A DNA stretch of 16,450 nt from Firmicutes bacterium UBA1440 (GTDB lineage Bacteria > Bacillota > Clostridia > Peptostreptococcales > Anaerovoracaceae), in the NCBI GenBank assembly GCA_002329565.1, contig DCTM01000021.1:1806-18255 (forward strand), given 5' to 3'. Position 1 is the stretch's first letter. Each line of letters starts with the position of its first letter. The notes under the pieces are model-generated. The model had not been told where the DNA came from and searched no databases. It was given only the letters and a program-made list of their open reading frames with translations. The position numbers and the translations under genes are program-made. Below are positions 8,854-16,448 of this stretch, piece by piece.

Positions 8854-8909
8854 AAAATGAGATACCTCGCACTCAGTTTTACGCTTCTCCGGCGGAAACC
8901 GGGGCGAAG
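8854..8909 (+). promoter_or_regulatory. Structured rpsO leader, candidate S15 autoregulatory element
   Basis: Two hairpins precede the ribosome binding site. AAAATGAG (8854-8861) pairs with CTCA-g-TTTT (8872-8880) with one bulged G. CTTCTCCGG (8884-8892) pairs with CCGGGG..GAAG (8899-8909) with a two-base bulge. S15 is known to repress its own translation by binding structured leaders in several bacterial groups, with different RNA folds. Assignment to that role is by position and structure only; I cannot match it to a specific leader family. Confidence 0.5.
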
Positions 8910-8935
8910 GTGAATGAAAGAAAAGGAGAATTATT

Positions 8936-9202
8936 ATGATCGATCAAGCAAAGAAAGCGGAAATTATCAAGGAATATCAGTTAAAAGAGGGTGACACGGG
9001 TTCCCCTGAGGTGCAGGTAGCAGTGCTGACCTACAGAATCAACGATCTGAACGAGCATCTCAAAATTCATAAGAAGGACCACCATTCAAGAAGAGGTCTC
9101 TTAAAAATGGTAGGACAGAGAAGAAACCTTCTTAATTACCTGAGAGAAAAGGATATCGAAAGATACAGAACCCTGATCGCTCGTTTGGGATTAAGAAAGT
9201 AA
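8936..9202 (+). CDS. rpsO: 30S ribosomal protein S15
   Basis: S15 is a primary-binding protein of the 30S platform that contacts 16S rRNA helices 20-22. The 88-residue length is standard. Recognisable family segments are [38 protein letters not shown] and [10 protein letters not shown]. The helix-rich, basic C-terminus ends [11 protein letters not shown]. An AAAAGGAG site lies 7 bases before the ATG. It has its own promoter and leader, and shares the conserved rpsO-pnp neighbourhood with a terminator between the two genes. Confidence 0.99.
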   Translation: MIDQAKKAEIIKEYQLKEGDTGSPEVQVAVLTYRINDLNEHLKIHKKDHHSRRGLLKMVGQRRNLLNYLREKDIERYRTLIARLGLRK

Positions 9203-9226
9203 GCTTTTCATGACGACGAAATTCAG

Positions 9227-9250
9227 AGCGGGGGCAATTCCCCGCTTTTA
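9227..9250 (+). terminator. Intrinsic terminator/attenuator between rpsO and pnp
   Basis: AGCGGGG (9227-9233) pairs with CCCCGCT (9240-9246) around a 6-base loop, followed by TTTTAATTT. The T-run is short, so partial read-through into pnp is likely, as expected for a gene pair of unequal output. I see no separate strong promoter in the 68 bases before pnp. Confidence 0.85.
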
Positions 9251-9317
9251 ATTTATCTAAACATAAAAGAGAGAAAAAGAGAAAAGTGATAAACAGGAAG
9301 GAGTTGTTTATTCGAAA

Positions 9318-11420
9318 ATGGCAAGATTTGAAGACTACAGAACGTTCAGGACGGCTATAGGAGGCCGACTGATGCAATTGGAGATAGGCAAAGTATGTGA
9401 AATGGCTAACGGACAGGTAATGCTGCGTTACGGCGATACCGTTGTCAACGTAACGGTATGTGCGTCGGCAGAGCCGAGACCGGACATAGATTTTTTTCCG
9501 CTGAGCGTTGATTATGAAGAAAAGATGTACGCAGCCGGCAAGATTCCGGGTGGATTCATTAAGCGTGAAGGCAGGCCGAGCGAGAAAGCGATATTGAATT
9601 CGCGTTTGATTGACAGACCTCTCAGACCGTTGTTCCCGAAAGGATTCTACAACGATGTGCAGGTTGTGGCAACGGTGCTCTGCGTTGACCCGGATTGTTC
9701 TCCTGAGATTGTCGCGATGATCGGTTCATCGGTGGCGCTCTCAATTTCGGATATCCCATGGGAGGGTCCGACGGCATCCGTCTTAATTGGACGCGTTAAC
9801 GGCGAGTTCATCGTAAACCCGACGCTGGAACAGAGAGAGGCATCCGACCTCCATCTTGTTGTCTCCGGCACAAGAGATGCCATCATGATGGTTGAAGCAG
9901 GTGCACAGGAGTTACCGGAAGACGTAATGCTCGATGCTATTCTGTTTGCGCATGAGGAAATCAAGGAAATTATAAAATTTATCGACGATATCGTTGCAGA
10001 GGTCGCAAAGCCGAAGAGAGAGATTGAGCTCTATAAGGTGCCTGAGGAAATCGATGCCGCGGTAAGAGAGTTTGCGGAAGCCAAGATGGATGCTGCTATC
10101 AGAACAGTAGATAAGATGGAACGCCTTGATAACATGGATGCTGTTGAAGTGGAGACAAAGGAACACTTCGCTGAAATTTATCCCGACAATTCAAAGGATA
10201 TCGCGACTGTACTTTACAATATCACAAAGGAAAATGTTCGGAAGATGATTCTCGATGAAGGCATCCGTCCGGACAACAGAAAGCTCAACGAAGTCAGACC
10301 TATTTGGTGCGAAACCGGATTCCTTCCGAGGACACACGGTACGGGCCTGTTTAAGAGAGGACAAACACAAGTGCTCTCTATCACAACCCTTGGGGCTATG
10401 GGTGATGCGCAGACCATTGACGGTATCGGTGAAGAAACAGAAAAACGCTATATGCATCACTACAACTTCCCGCCGTATTCCGTCGGAGAAGCGAGACCGA
10501 TGCGTAGCCCGGGCAGAAGAGAAATCGGGCACGGTGCGCTTGCTGAGCGCGCAATCCTCCCGGTATTGCCGAGCGTTGAGGAATTTCCGTATGCAATCAG
10601 AGTCGTATCCGAAGTGCTTTCGTCCAACGGTTCCACATCAATGGGTTCGACATGCGGAAGCTGTCTGTCTCTGATGGACGCCGGTGTGCCGATCAAGAGA
10701 CCTGTATCGGGTATTGCGATGGGTCTTATCGAGCGCGTTGAAGAGGACGGCAGTTCGAAGATTGCCATTCTTTCAGACATCCAGGGAATGGAAGACTTCC
10801 TCGGAGATATGGACTTTAAGGTCGCCGGTACAGAGAAGGGCATCACAGCTATTCAAATGGACATCAAGGTGCACGGCCTTTCAAGAGAAATCCTGCGTGA
10901 CGCGCTGGCACAGGCGCATGAAGGACGCATGCACATCATGAATGAAATGCTGAAAGAGATTCCTGCTCCGAGAGCAGAGCTTTCGCCGTATGCACCGCGT
11001 ATTATTTCCATGCAGGTCGATGTGGACAAAATCCGTACCGTAATAGGGCCGGGAGGCAAGACAATTAACAAGATTATTGCCGATACGGGCGTCAAGATCG
11101 ATATCGACGACACGGGGTTGATTTATATCGCGGCTCCGGATATGGAGAGCGCACATGCTGCCGTTAAGCAGATTGAGCTGATCACCAAGGAAGTCGAAGT
11201 CGGCGAGACGTACGAGGGCACGGTAACGAGAATTATGGCCTTCGGGGCATTCATCGAGATCCTGCCGGGCAAGGAAGGACTGCTTCACATCTCCAAGATG
11301 GCTAAGAACAGAGTCGAGAAGGTTGAAGACGTCATGAACATCGGTGATGTCGTCAAGGTAAAGGTTACCGAAATAGACAATCAGAACAGAATAAACTTGT
11401 CAAGAAAGGAACTCTTGTAA
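9318..11420 (+). CDS. pnp: Polyribonucleotide nucleotidyltransferase (PNPase)
   Basis: PNPase degrades RNA 3'-to-5' by phosphorolysis, as a trimeric ring and part of the RNA degradosome. Two RNase PH domains flank a helical domain. The first holds [14 protein letters not shown] and [12 protein letters not shown]. The second holds [19 protein letters not shown] and the active-site block [15 protein letters not shown], with Asp487 and Asp493 matching the metal-binding aspartates of E. coli PNPase. A KH domain with the GPGG loop (577-580) and a C-terminal S1 domain (about 628-697) bind RNA. The 700 residues match the family. The GGAAGGAG site lies 14 bases before the ATG, which is long, but no in-frame alternative exists closer to it. 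The S1 domain ends at the last residue, with no degradosome tail. Confidence 0.98.
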   Translation: MARFEDYRTFRTAIGGRLMQLEIGKVCEMANGQVMLRYGDTVVNVTVCASAEPRPDIDFFPLSVDYEEKMYAAGKIPGGFIKREGRPSEKAILNSRLIDRPLRPLFPKGFYNDVQVVATVLCVDPDCSPEIVAMIGSSVALSISDIPWEGPTASVLIGRVNGEFIVNPTLEQREASDLHLVVSGTRDAIMMVEAGAQELPEDVMLDAILFAHEEIKEIIKFIDDIVAEVAKPKREIELYKVPEEIDAAVREFAEAKMDAAIRTVDKMERLDNMDAVEVETKEHFAEIYPDNSKDIATVLYNITKENVRKMILDEGIRPDNRKLNEVRPIWCETGFLPRTHGTGLFKRGQTQVLSITTLGAMGDAQTIDGIGEETEKRYMHHYNFPPYSVGEARPMRSPGRREIGHGALAERAILPVLPSVEEFPYAIRVVSEVLSSNGSTSMGSTCGSCLSLMDAGVPIKRPVSGIAMGLIERVEEDGSSKIAILSDIQGMEDFLGDMDFKVAGTEKGITAIQMDIKVHGLSREILRDALAQAHEGRMHIMNEMLKEIPAPRAELSPYAPRIISMQVDVDKIRTVIGPGGKTINKIIADTGVKIDIDDTGLIYIAAPDMESAHAAVKQIELITKEVEVGETYEGTVTRIMAFGAFIEILPGKEGLLHISKMAKNRVEKVEDVMNIGDVVKVKVTEIDNQNRINLSRKELL

Positions 11421-11426
11421 TATAAT
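11397..11426 (+). promoter_or_regulatory. Possible promoter inside the pnp 3' end
   Basis: TTGTCA (11397-11402), an 18-base spacer and a perfect TATAAT (11421-11426) directly after the pnp stop would start transcripts near 11433, about 24 bases before the small downstream gene. Confidence 0.5.
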
Positions 11427-11456
11427 CCAGTAAAAAGATTATTAAGGAGGGCTTCA

Positions 11457-11669
11457 ATGCAAATAATTATACTGGGGATCCTCGTGATTGTAGGATGTTT
11501 GGCTTATATATATGTAGTGAACAACAAAGATAATTTTGTCAGTAAAAAACACCAAGATGCGCATATGTATGACGAACCCTCCGAGGAGGAGGAAGCAAAA
11601 TCTTCCCCTGTAATCTATTTGCCTGATGATATAGAACAGGAGAAGGAAAAACGAAAAAGAAGGCGTTAA
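11457..11669 (+). CDS. Small single-pass membrane protein of unknown function
   Basis: I do not recognise this 70-residue protein. Residues 2-21 form one hydrophobic helix (IIILGILVIVGCLAYIYVV, with Cys14). It is followed by a polar stretch, an acidic patch EPSEEEE (about 40-46) and a strongly basic end (KEKRKRRR). By the positive-inside rule the C-terminus should face the cytoplasm, with the N-terminus outside. There is no signal peptidase site or lipobox. An AAGGAGG site at optimal 6-base spacing and a TATAAT just upstream argue that it is a real, expressed gene. It lies 36 bases after pnp, and its stop is 5 bases from the ileS promoter. A role in tethering a cytoplasmic partner to the membrane is possible but unproven. 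Confidence 0.8.
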   Translation: MQIIILGILVIVGCLAYIYVVNNKDNFVSKKHQDAHMYDEPSEEEEAKSSPVIYLPDDIEQEKEKRKRRR

Positions 11670-11674
11670 TTTTC

Positions 11675-11703
11675 TTGACAGAAATATTATTGTATGAGAT
11701 AAT
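11675..11703 (+). promoter_or_regulatory. Promoter of ileS
   Basis: A perfect TTGACA (11675-11680), a 17-base spacer and GATAAT (11698-11703) predict a start near 11710, just upstream of T-box Stem I. Confidence 0.8.
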
Positions 11704-11723
11704 TGGTGGAAATTGAATAAAAA

Positions 11724-11945
11724 AGCGATGAAGGAGACAGTAGTATCGCGTAAGATCCTTACAGAGAGGTTTTGCTCCGTTGTAAAAAGACGGATGAGAT
11801 GAGACAAAACCGGTGAAGCGAATATGAAAATCACTCCGGAGCTTTGTCCCAAATGAGTGACGGCGGTTGTTGGACCAATGCCGTAACTAGGGTGGTACCG
11901 CGGTTTTAAATCGTCCCTAAGATTATGATCTTAGGGGCTTTTTTT
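11724..11945 (+). ncRNA. T-box leader controlling ileS
   Basis: This RNA senses uncharged tRNA-Ile and then antiterminates. Stem I shows the AGTA loop-E strand (11739-11742), the distal AGAGAG element (11763-11768) and a 7-bp helix GGTTTTG/CAAAACC (11768-11774 with 11805-11811). Stem III pairs ACGGC/GCCGT (11860-11884). The T-box core TGGTACC bulge (11893-11899) is framed by TAGGG/CCCTA (11888-11892 with 11915-11919) and GCG/CGT (11900-11902 with 11912-11914), forming the antiterminator. The T of TGGT would pair with discriminator base A73, as in tRNA-Ile. The specifier lies opposite AGTA; ATA (11822-11824) is the best-placed isoleucine codon, but the alignment is uncertain. Confidence 0.96.
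11913..11945 (+). terminator. T-box regulatory terminator
   Basis: An 11-bp stem (11913-11923 with 11928-11938, one T-G pair) with a TATG loop is followed by seven T residues (11939-11945). Its 5' arm shares 11913-11919 with the antiterminator, so the two structures exclude each other. Confidence 0.95.
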
Positions 11946-11998
11946 ATCGTTTAAAAGAAAACTCCAACCTAAAATATAACTTGAAAGGATGAGAAAAT

Positions 11999-14900
11999 AT
12001 GTTTCGCAATTTATCTGAAAAACCCATCGCCGAACAACAGACAGAGCAGGTAGAAGCGTGGAAGGAAGAAGATCTGCTGGGCAAATGTGTTTCGACGCGC
12101 CAAGGTAGCCCTTCATTTGTATTCTATGAAGGACCTCCAACGGCCAACGGCAAGCCGGGCATCCATCACGTGATGGCCAGAACGCTCAAAGACTCCGTTT
12201 GCAGATATAAGACCATGCGCGGTTACGAAGTCAAACGTAAGGCAGGGTGGGATACTCACGGCCTACCGGTTGAGATTGAAGTCGAAAAGCAGCTGAATAT
12301 GTCGGGCAAACAGGACATCGAAAAATACGGCATAAAGGAATTCAACGAGAAGTGCAGGGAGTCCGTATTCCATTACGAGGGTTTATGGCGCTTGATGTCG
12401 GAACGTATGGCATTTCTCGCCGATATGGATAATCCGTACGTAACACTCGAAAACGACTATATCGAATCTGTTTGGTGGATTTTCAACGAATTCTTCAAGG
12501 CGGGTCTGGTATACGAAGGTCATAAGGTAGTGCCTTACTGCCCGCGTTGCGGCACCGGCCTCGCATCTCACGAAGTAGCACAGGGCTACAAAGAAGTTAA
12601 GGTACTTACGCTGATTGTTAAGTTTAAAATCAAGAACAAGGATAACGAGTATTTCCTCGCTTGGACTACTACACCTTGGACACTCCCGGCAAACGTAGGT
12701 CTCACGGTGGGACCGAACATCGACTATGTAAAAGCTAAGATGACAGAAGGCCCCGAAAAAGATAACATCTTCTATGTATCCAAAGGGCAGGCCGACAATG
12801 TCCTGGGTCAGGGCAAGTACGAAGTGCTTGAGGAGATGAAGGGTAAGGAACTCGAATATATCGAATATGAACCTTTGATGCCTTTTGCTATGCCAAAGGA
12901 AGGAGAAAAAGCCTACTTTATGACATGCATGGATTACGTCAGCGATTCCGACGGTACGGGTATCGTGCACACGGCACCGGCCTTCGGTGAGGATGACTAT
13001 CAATGCGGCCGCTTGTACGGCTTCCCGGTTCTGCAGCCGGTAGATGAACAAGGCCTCTTCACAGCTACCCCATGGAAGGGCAGATTTATCATGGAAGAGG
13101 GCTTAGACGTTGAGATCACTAAATGGATTGCCAACGAAGGCAAACTGTTCTCAAAGCAGAATATCCTTCATAATTACCCGCACTGCTGGCGTTGTTCAAC
13201 ACCGCTCGTATATTACGCAAACCCGAGCTGGTACATCGAGATGAGCGCACTGAAAGATCAGCTGGTCGCTAACAATAACGCGACGAACTGGTTCCCGGAT
13301 TTCGTCGGCGAGAAGCGTTTCGGCAACTGGCTTGCAGATGTCAAGGACTGGGCGATTTCCAGAAGCAGATATTGGGGCACACCGATACCTATTTGGAGAT
13401 GTGATTGCGGTCACGTTGAATGCGTTGGCTCACGTGCGGAACTGATCGAAAAATCGATTGAGGATATAGATGACACGATTGAGCTGCACAGACCGTATGT
13501 AGATGATGTGCATTTTGTCTGCCCGAAGTGCGGCAAACCGATGACAAGAATTCCGGAGGTTATGGACTGCTGGTTCGATTCGGGGGCAATGCCGTATGCA
13601 CAGCACCACTATCCGTTTGAAAACAAGGACATCTTTGATACTGAGTTGTTCCCTGCCGACTATATCTGCGAGGGAATCGATCAGACGAGAGGTTGGTTCT
13701 ATTCTCTGATGGCGATCTCAACCTTCATCAAAGGAATGTCGCCTTACAGAAACGTGCTCGTCAACGACCTGATTCTGGATAAGGACGGCAAGAAGATGAG
13801 CAAGTCAAAGGGCAACACCGTAGACCCGTTCGAAATGTTGGATAAGTACGGTGCCGATGCAACGAGATGGTATTTGCTGTCCGTATCGCCGGCTTGGGCA
13901 CCTACAAAGTTTGACGAAGACGGTCTCATCGACATCGTCAGCAAGTTCTTCGGCACGCTGCGCAACGTATACAACTTCTTTGTCCTGTATTCCAACCAAG
14001 ACGATATCAATCCGCAGGACCTGCAAGTCGACTATGCAAATCGTCCGGAACTCGACAGATGGATTCTTTCTAAATACAACAACACCATCAAAGAAGTCAT
14101 CTATCAGATGGATCACTATGATCATATGAAGACAGTCAGAAAAATCACTGAGTTTGTGACAGAAGATCTCTCAAACTGGTATATCAGAAGGGCGAGAAGA
14201 AGATTCTATGCTGAGGGCATGACGGATGACAAGAAGAGTGTCTACGCAACGACATACGAGATACTTGTAGGTTTGTCTGAGCTTATGGCTCCGATTGCTC
14301 CGTTCATCTCCGATGAAATCTATATCAATCTTACAGGCAATGAATCCGTGCACCTTTCATATATTCCGGAGGTCAACGAAGAACTGATTGATCCGGAACT
14401 CGAAGAAAAGATGGATCTCGTGCGGACACTCGTCACACTGGGCAGAGGTACCAGAGAGAAGGAAAGAATCAAGGTCAGACAGCCGCTTAATGAGATGCTG
14501 ATTGACGGCAAATACGAGAACCTGATCGGTGATATGACGCCGTTGATTTTGGAAGAACTCAATATTAAGAAGGTTATATTCGAAAAAGACCTCGGTAAAT
14601 ATATGAATTATACTCTGAAACCCAATTTCAAGGTCGCAGGGCCTATCTTGGGAGGAAAGATAAAGTACTTCAGCGCGGCGCTTGCAAAGGTTGACGCAGC
14701 GGAGACCGTTGCTAAGCTTGAAGCCGGTGAAACGCTGAAATTCGATTTGGACGGAGAAACATTCGATGTAACTAAGGAACTGGTTGACATCAGAATAGAT
14801 GCCAAGGAAGGCTTTGCCGTTGCTATGGAGAATAACGTCTTCACGATTCTCGATACAGCTCTAACTCCGGAGCTGATCGCCGAAGGTTATGCCAGGGAAC

Positions 14901-15121
14901 TCATCTCCAAGGTGCAGCAGCTCAGAAAGCAAAAGGACTTCGAGATGATGGATCATATAAATCTGTTCGTAAACGCCGATGCGGAAGTTGCGGCGGCAAT
15001 CGAGAAGCACAAGGATTACATCATGAGCGAGACATTGTCCGATGCTATCTGCGCAGGCAATAATCTGCCGGAGTATGATCTGAACGGACATATGACCGGC
15101 ATCGAAGTGGAAAAAATCTAA
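11999..15121 (+). CDS. ileS: Isoleucyl-tRNA synthetase, type 2 (eukaryote-like), GXHH variant
   Basis: IleS charges tRNA-Ile with isoleucine and hydrolyses mischarged valine. The 1040-residue length and sequence style match the long type 2 class rather than the ~920-residue bacterial type 1. The Rossmann core has PPTANGKPGIHHVMA. The HIGH signature reads Gly54-Ile55-His56-His57, so the first and third positions are swapped relative to HxGH. KMSKS is standard (599-603). The CP1 editing domain keeps WTTTPWTLPAN (222-232) and HTAPAFGEDD (324-333), with Asp333 at the editing-site position. Cys pairs CPRCG, CDCG and CPKCG suggest zinc sites. An anticodon-binding helical domain and a C-terminal extension follow. 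An AAAGGA site precedes the ATG. The core-gene setting and T-box suggest it is the housekeeping enzyme. Confidence 0.97.
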   Translation: MFRNLSEKPIAEQQTEQVEAWKEEDLLGKCVSTRQGSPSFVFYEGPPTANGKPGIHHVMARTLKDSVCRYKTMRGYEVKRKAGWDTHGLPVEIEVEKQLNMSGKQDIEKYGIKEFNEKCRESVFHYEGLWRLMSERMAFLADMDNPYVTLENDYIESVWWIFNEFFKAGLVYEGHKVVPYCPRCGTGLASHEVAQGYKEVKVLTLIVKFKIKNKDNEYFLAWTTTPWTLPANVGLTVGPNIDYVKAKMTEGPEKDNIFYVSKGQADNVLGQGKYEVLEEMKGKELEYIEYEPLMPFAMPKEGEKAYFMTCMDYVSDSDGTGIVHTAPAFGEDDYQCGRLYGFPVLQPVDEQGLFTATPWKGRFIMEEGLDVEITKWIANEGKLFSKQNILHNYPHCWRCSTPLVYYANPSWYIEMSALKDQLVANNNATNWFPDFVGEKRFGNWLADVKDWAISRSRYWGTPIPIWRCDCGHVECVGSRAELIEKSIEDIDDTIELHRPYVDDVHFVCPKCGKPMTRIPEVMDCWFDSGAMPYAQHHYPFENKDIFDTELFPADYICEGIDQTRGWFYSLMAISTFIKGMSPYRNVLVNDLILDKDGKKMSKSKGNTVDPFEMLDKYGADATRWYLLSVSPAWAPTKFDEDGLIDIVSKFFGTLRNVYNFFVLYSNQDDINPQDLQVDYANRPELDRWILSKYNNTIKEVIYQMDHYDHMKTVRKITEFVTEDLSNWYIRRARRRFYAEGMTDDKKSVYATTYEILVGLSELMAPIAPFISDEIYINLTGNESVHLSYIPEVNEELIDPELEEKMDLVRTLVTLGRGTREKERIKVRQPLNEMLIDGKYENLIGDMTPLILEELNIKKVIFEKDLGKYMNYTLKPNFKVAGPILGGKIKYFSAALAKVDAAETVAKLEAGETLKFDLDGETFDVTKELVDIRIDAKEGFAVAMENNVFTILDTALTPELIAEGYARELISKVQQLRKQKDFEMMDHINLFVNADAEVAAAIEKHKDYIMSETLSDAICAGNNLPEYDLNGHMTGIEVEKI

Positions 15122-15173
15122 GCACGCAAAAGAAAATCGGTGAGGCTTTGGGCTGCATCGAGCGCAAATAAGA

Positions 15174-15201
15174 AAAACAGGCCGCGGAGCCTGTTTTTTT
15201 T
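15174..15201 (+). terminator. Intrinsic terminator of ileS
   Basis: AACAGGC (15176-15182) pairs with GCCTGTT (15189-15195) around a 6-base loop. The flanking A-run and T-run (to 15201) extend the stem and give a strong rho-independent signal, which is partly bidirectional. Confidence 0.92.
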
Positions 15202-15216
15202 ATTTATCCTTGTTTC

Positions 15217-15250
15217 TCTCCGGCATATATGCCTTGTATACCTGCCGAGA
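15217..15250. repeat. Imperfect inverted repeat upstream of rlmN
   Basis: TCTC-c-GGCA (15217-15225) mirrors TGCCGAGA (15243-15250) with one bulged base. Inside it is the perfect 12-base palindrome GGCATATATGCC (15222-15233). No T-run follows, so it is not an obvious terminator. It could be an operator or chance structure ahead of the rlmN promoter. Confidence 0.35.
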
Positions 15251-15289
15251 ATGCATAAAAACAGTTTTATCGCTAAATCTATGAAGATA

Positions 15290-15298
15290 TGATATAAT
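15290..15298 (+). promoter_or_regulatory. Extended -10 promoter of rlmN
   Basis: TGA followed by a perfect TATAAT (15293-15298) forms an extended -10. The expected -35 position (about 15270-15275, TCGCTA) is poor, which extended -10 promoters tolerate. The predicted start is near 15305, leaving about 88 bases of leader. Confidence 0.6.
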
Positions 15299-15392
15299 AA
15301 TTCTTAAAACAGTTGTCTGAGGGGAATTATTTCATCATATTCTACCTTACGGCAACTCTGCCAAAGATTGAAGAATACGGTACAATATAAAT

Positions 15393-16448
15393 ATGAAGAA
15401 TTTAAAAGATATGGATTTCAAGGAACTGGTGAAGTTTTTTGAAGAGATGGGTGAGAAGAAATTTCGTGCTACCCAGGTATATGCTTGGATGATGCACGGG
15501 GCACAGTCCTTTGACCGGATGACTGATTTGCCGGCAGGCTTGAGAGCGCGGCTTGAAGAAATGCAAGACGCAGGATTGATTTCTCTCAATCTTGCGATGA
15601 TTTCAAATGTGCAGATCTCAAAATCGGACGGCACGCGAAAATATCTGCTCATGCTTAACGACGGAAATTTTGTCGAGTGCGTATTCATGAAATACAAATA
15701 CGGAAATTCCGTGTGCATATCCTCACAAGTGGGATGCAGGATGGGATGTGCCTTTTGTGCTTCCACAATCGGAGGCAAGTTGCGTAACCTCAGTGCGGGA
15801 GAGATGCTTGAGGAGGTACTGGTAATCGCACGCGATACGGGTGAGCCTGTAAGTCACATCGTTGTCATGGGCACCGGAGAACCGTTTGACAATTACGAAA
15901 ATCTTGCACGTTTTTTACGGACGGTTCACGATGAAAAAGGGTTGAACATAGGCATGCGCAATATTACCGTCTCGACGTGCGGCGTCGTTCCGGGTATCGA
16001 AGCATTTACCGTCGACTTCCCGAGTGCGGGTCTGGCGGTCTCATTGCATGCGCCGAGCAACGAAATCAGAGACCGGTTGTTGCCGATCAACAAGAGATAT
16101 CCTCTTGAAGTTTTGTTGCCGGCTTGCAGGACGTATACCGAGCACACAGGCAGGCGTATCACATTTGAATATGCGCTAATTGATGGGGTTAACGATTCAT
16201 TCTCGCATGCAAAGGCCCTTGCGCGTTTACTGCACTCACACGTAGGCAAGCTATGCCATGTCAACCTTATTCCGCTCAACAAGGTGTCCGAGAGCGCCTT
16301 TTCGGGAAGTGGACGCAGGCATGCGACCGCATTTTGTGAGATATTGGAAAAACACGGCATTCCGGCTACCGTGAGGCGTGAACTCGGCGCGGATATCGAT
16401 GCGGCTTGCGGACAATTGCGCATGAAAACCATGGAACAGAAAAAATGA
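15393..16448 (+). CDS. rlmN: Dual-specificity 23S rRNA (A2503-C2) / tRNA (A37-C2) methyltransferase
   Basis: RlmN is a radical-SAM enzyme that methylates C2 of A2503 in the 23S rRNA peptidyl-transferase centre, and of A37 in some tRNAs. The cluster motif is Cys115-x3-Cys119-x2-Cys122 (GCRMGCAFC). The two catalytic cysteines of the ping-pong mechanism are present: Cys108 (VCISSQVGC) and Cys339 near the C-terminus (DIDAACGQL). GTGEPFDNY and SLHAPSNEIRDRLLPINK are further family segments. The DIDAACGQL ending and chromosomal setting point to RlmN rather than Cfr. The ATG at 15393 fits the family N-terminus, and an in-frame stop at 15369-15371 rules out a longer form, yet there is no good Shine-Dalgarno sequence. 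The TGA overlaps an ATG (16445-16447). Confidence 0.96.
   Translation: MKNLKDMDFKELVKFFEEMGEKKFRATQVYAWMMHGAQSFDRMTDLPAGLRARLEEMQDAGLISLNLAMISNVQISKSDGTRKYLLMLNDGNFVECVFMKYKYGNSVCISSQVGCRMGCAFCASTIGGKLRNLSAGEMLEEVLVIARDTGEPVSHIVVMGTGEPFDNYENLARFLRTVHDEKGLNIGMRNITVSTCGVVPGIEAFTVDFPSAGLAVSLHAPSNEIRDRLLPINKRYPLEVLLPACRTYTEHTGRRITFEYALIDGVNDSFSHAKALARLLHSHVGKLCHVNLIPLNKVSESAFSGSGRRHATAFCEILEKHGIPATVRRELGADIDAACGQLRMKTMEQKK

Noticed and set aside
15319..15389. Possible leader peptide after GAGGGG (15319-15324) upstream of rlmN
   Set aside because: No ATG, GTG or TTG lies at a usable distance from the purine-rich site; only ATT codons are present.
15729..15768. rlmN as a Cfr-type antibiotic-resistance methyltransferase
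   Set aside because: The protein has the RlmN-type CISSQVGC and DIDAACGQL patterns and a chromosomal setting. Nothing suggests the C8-methylating Cfr branch.
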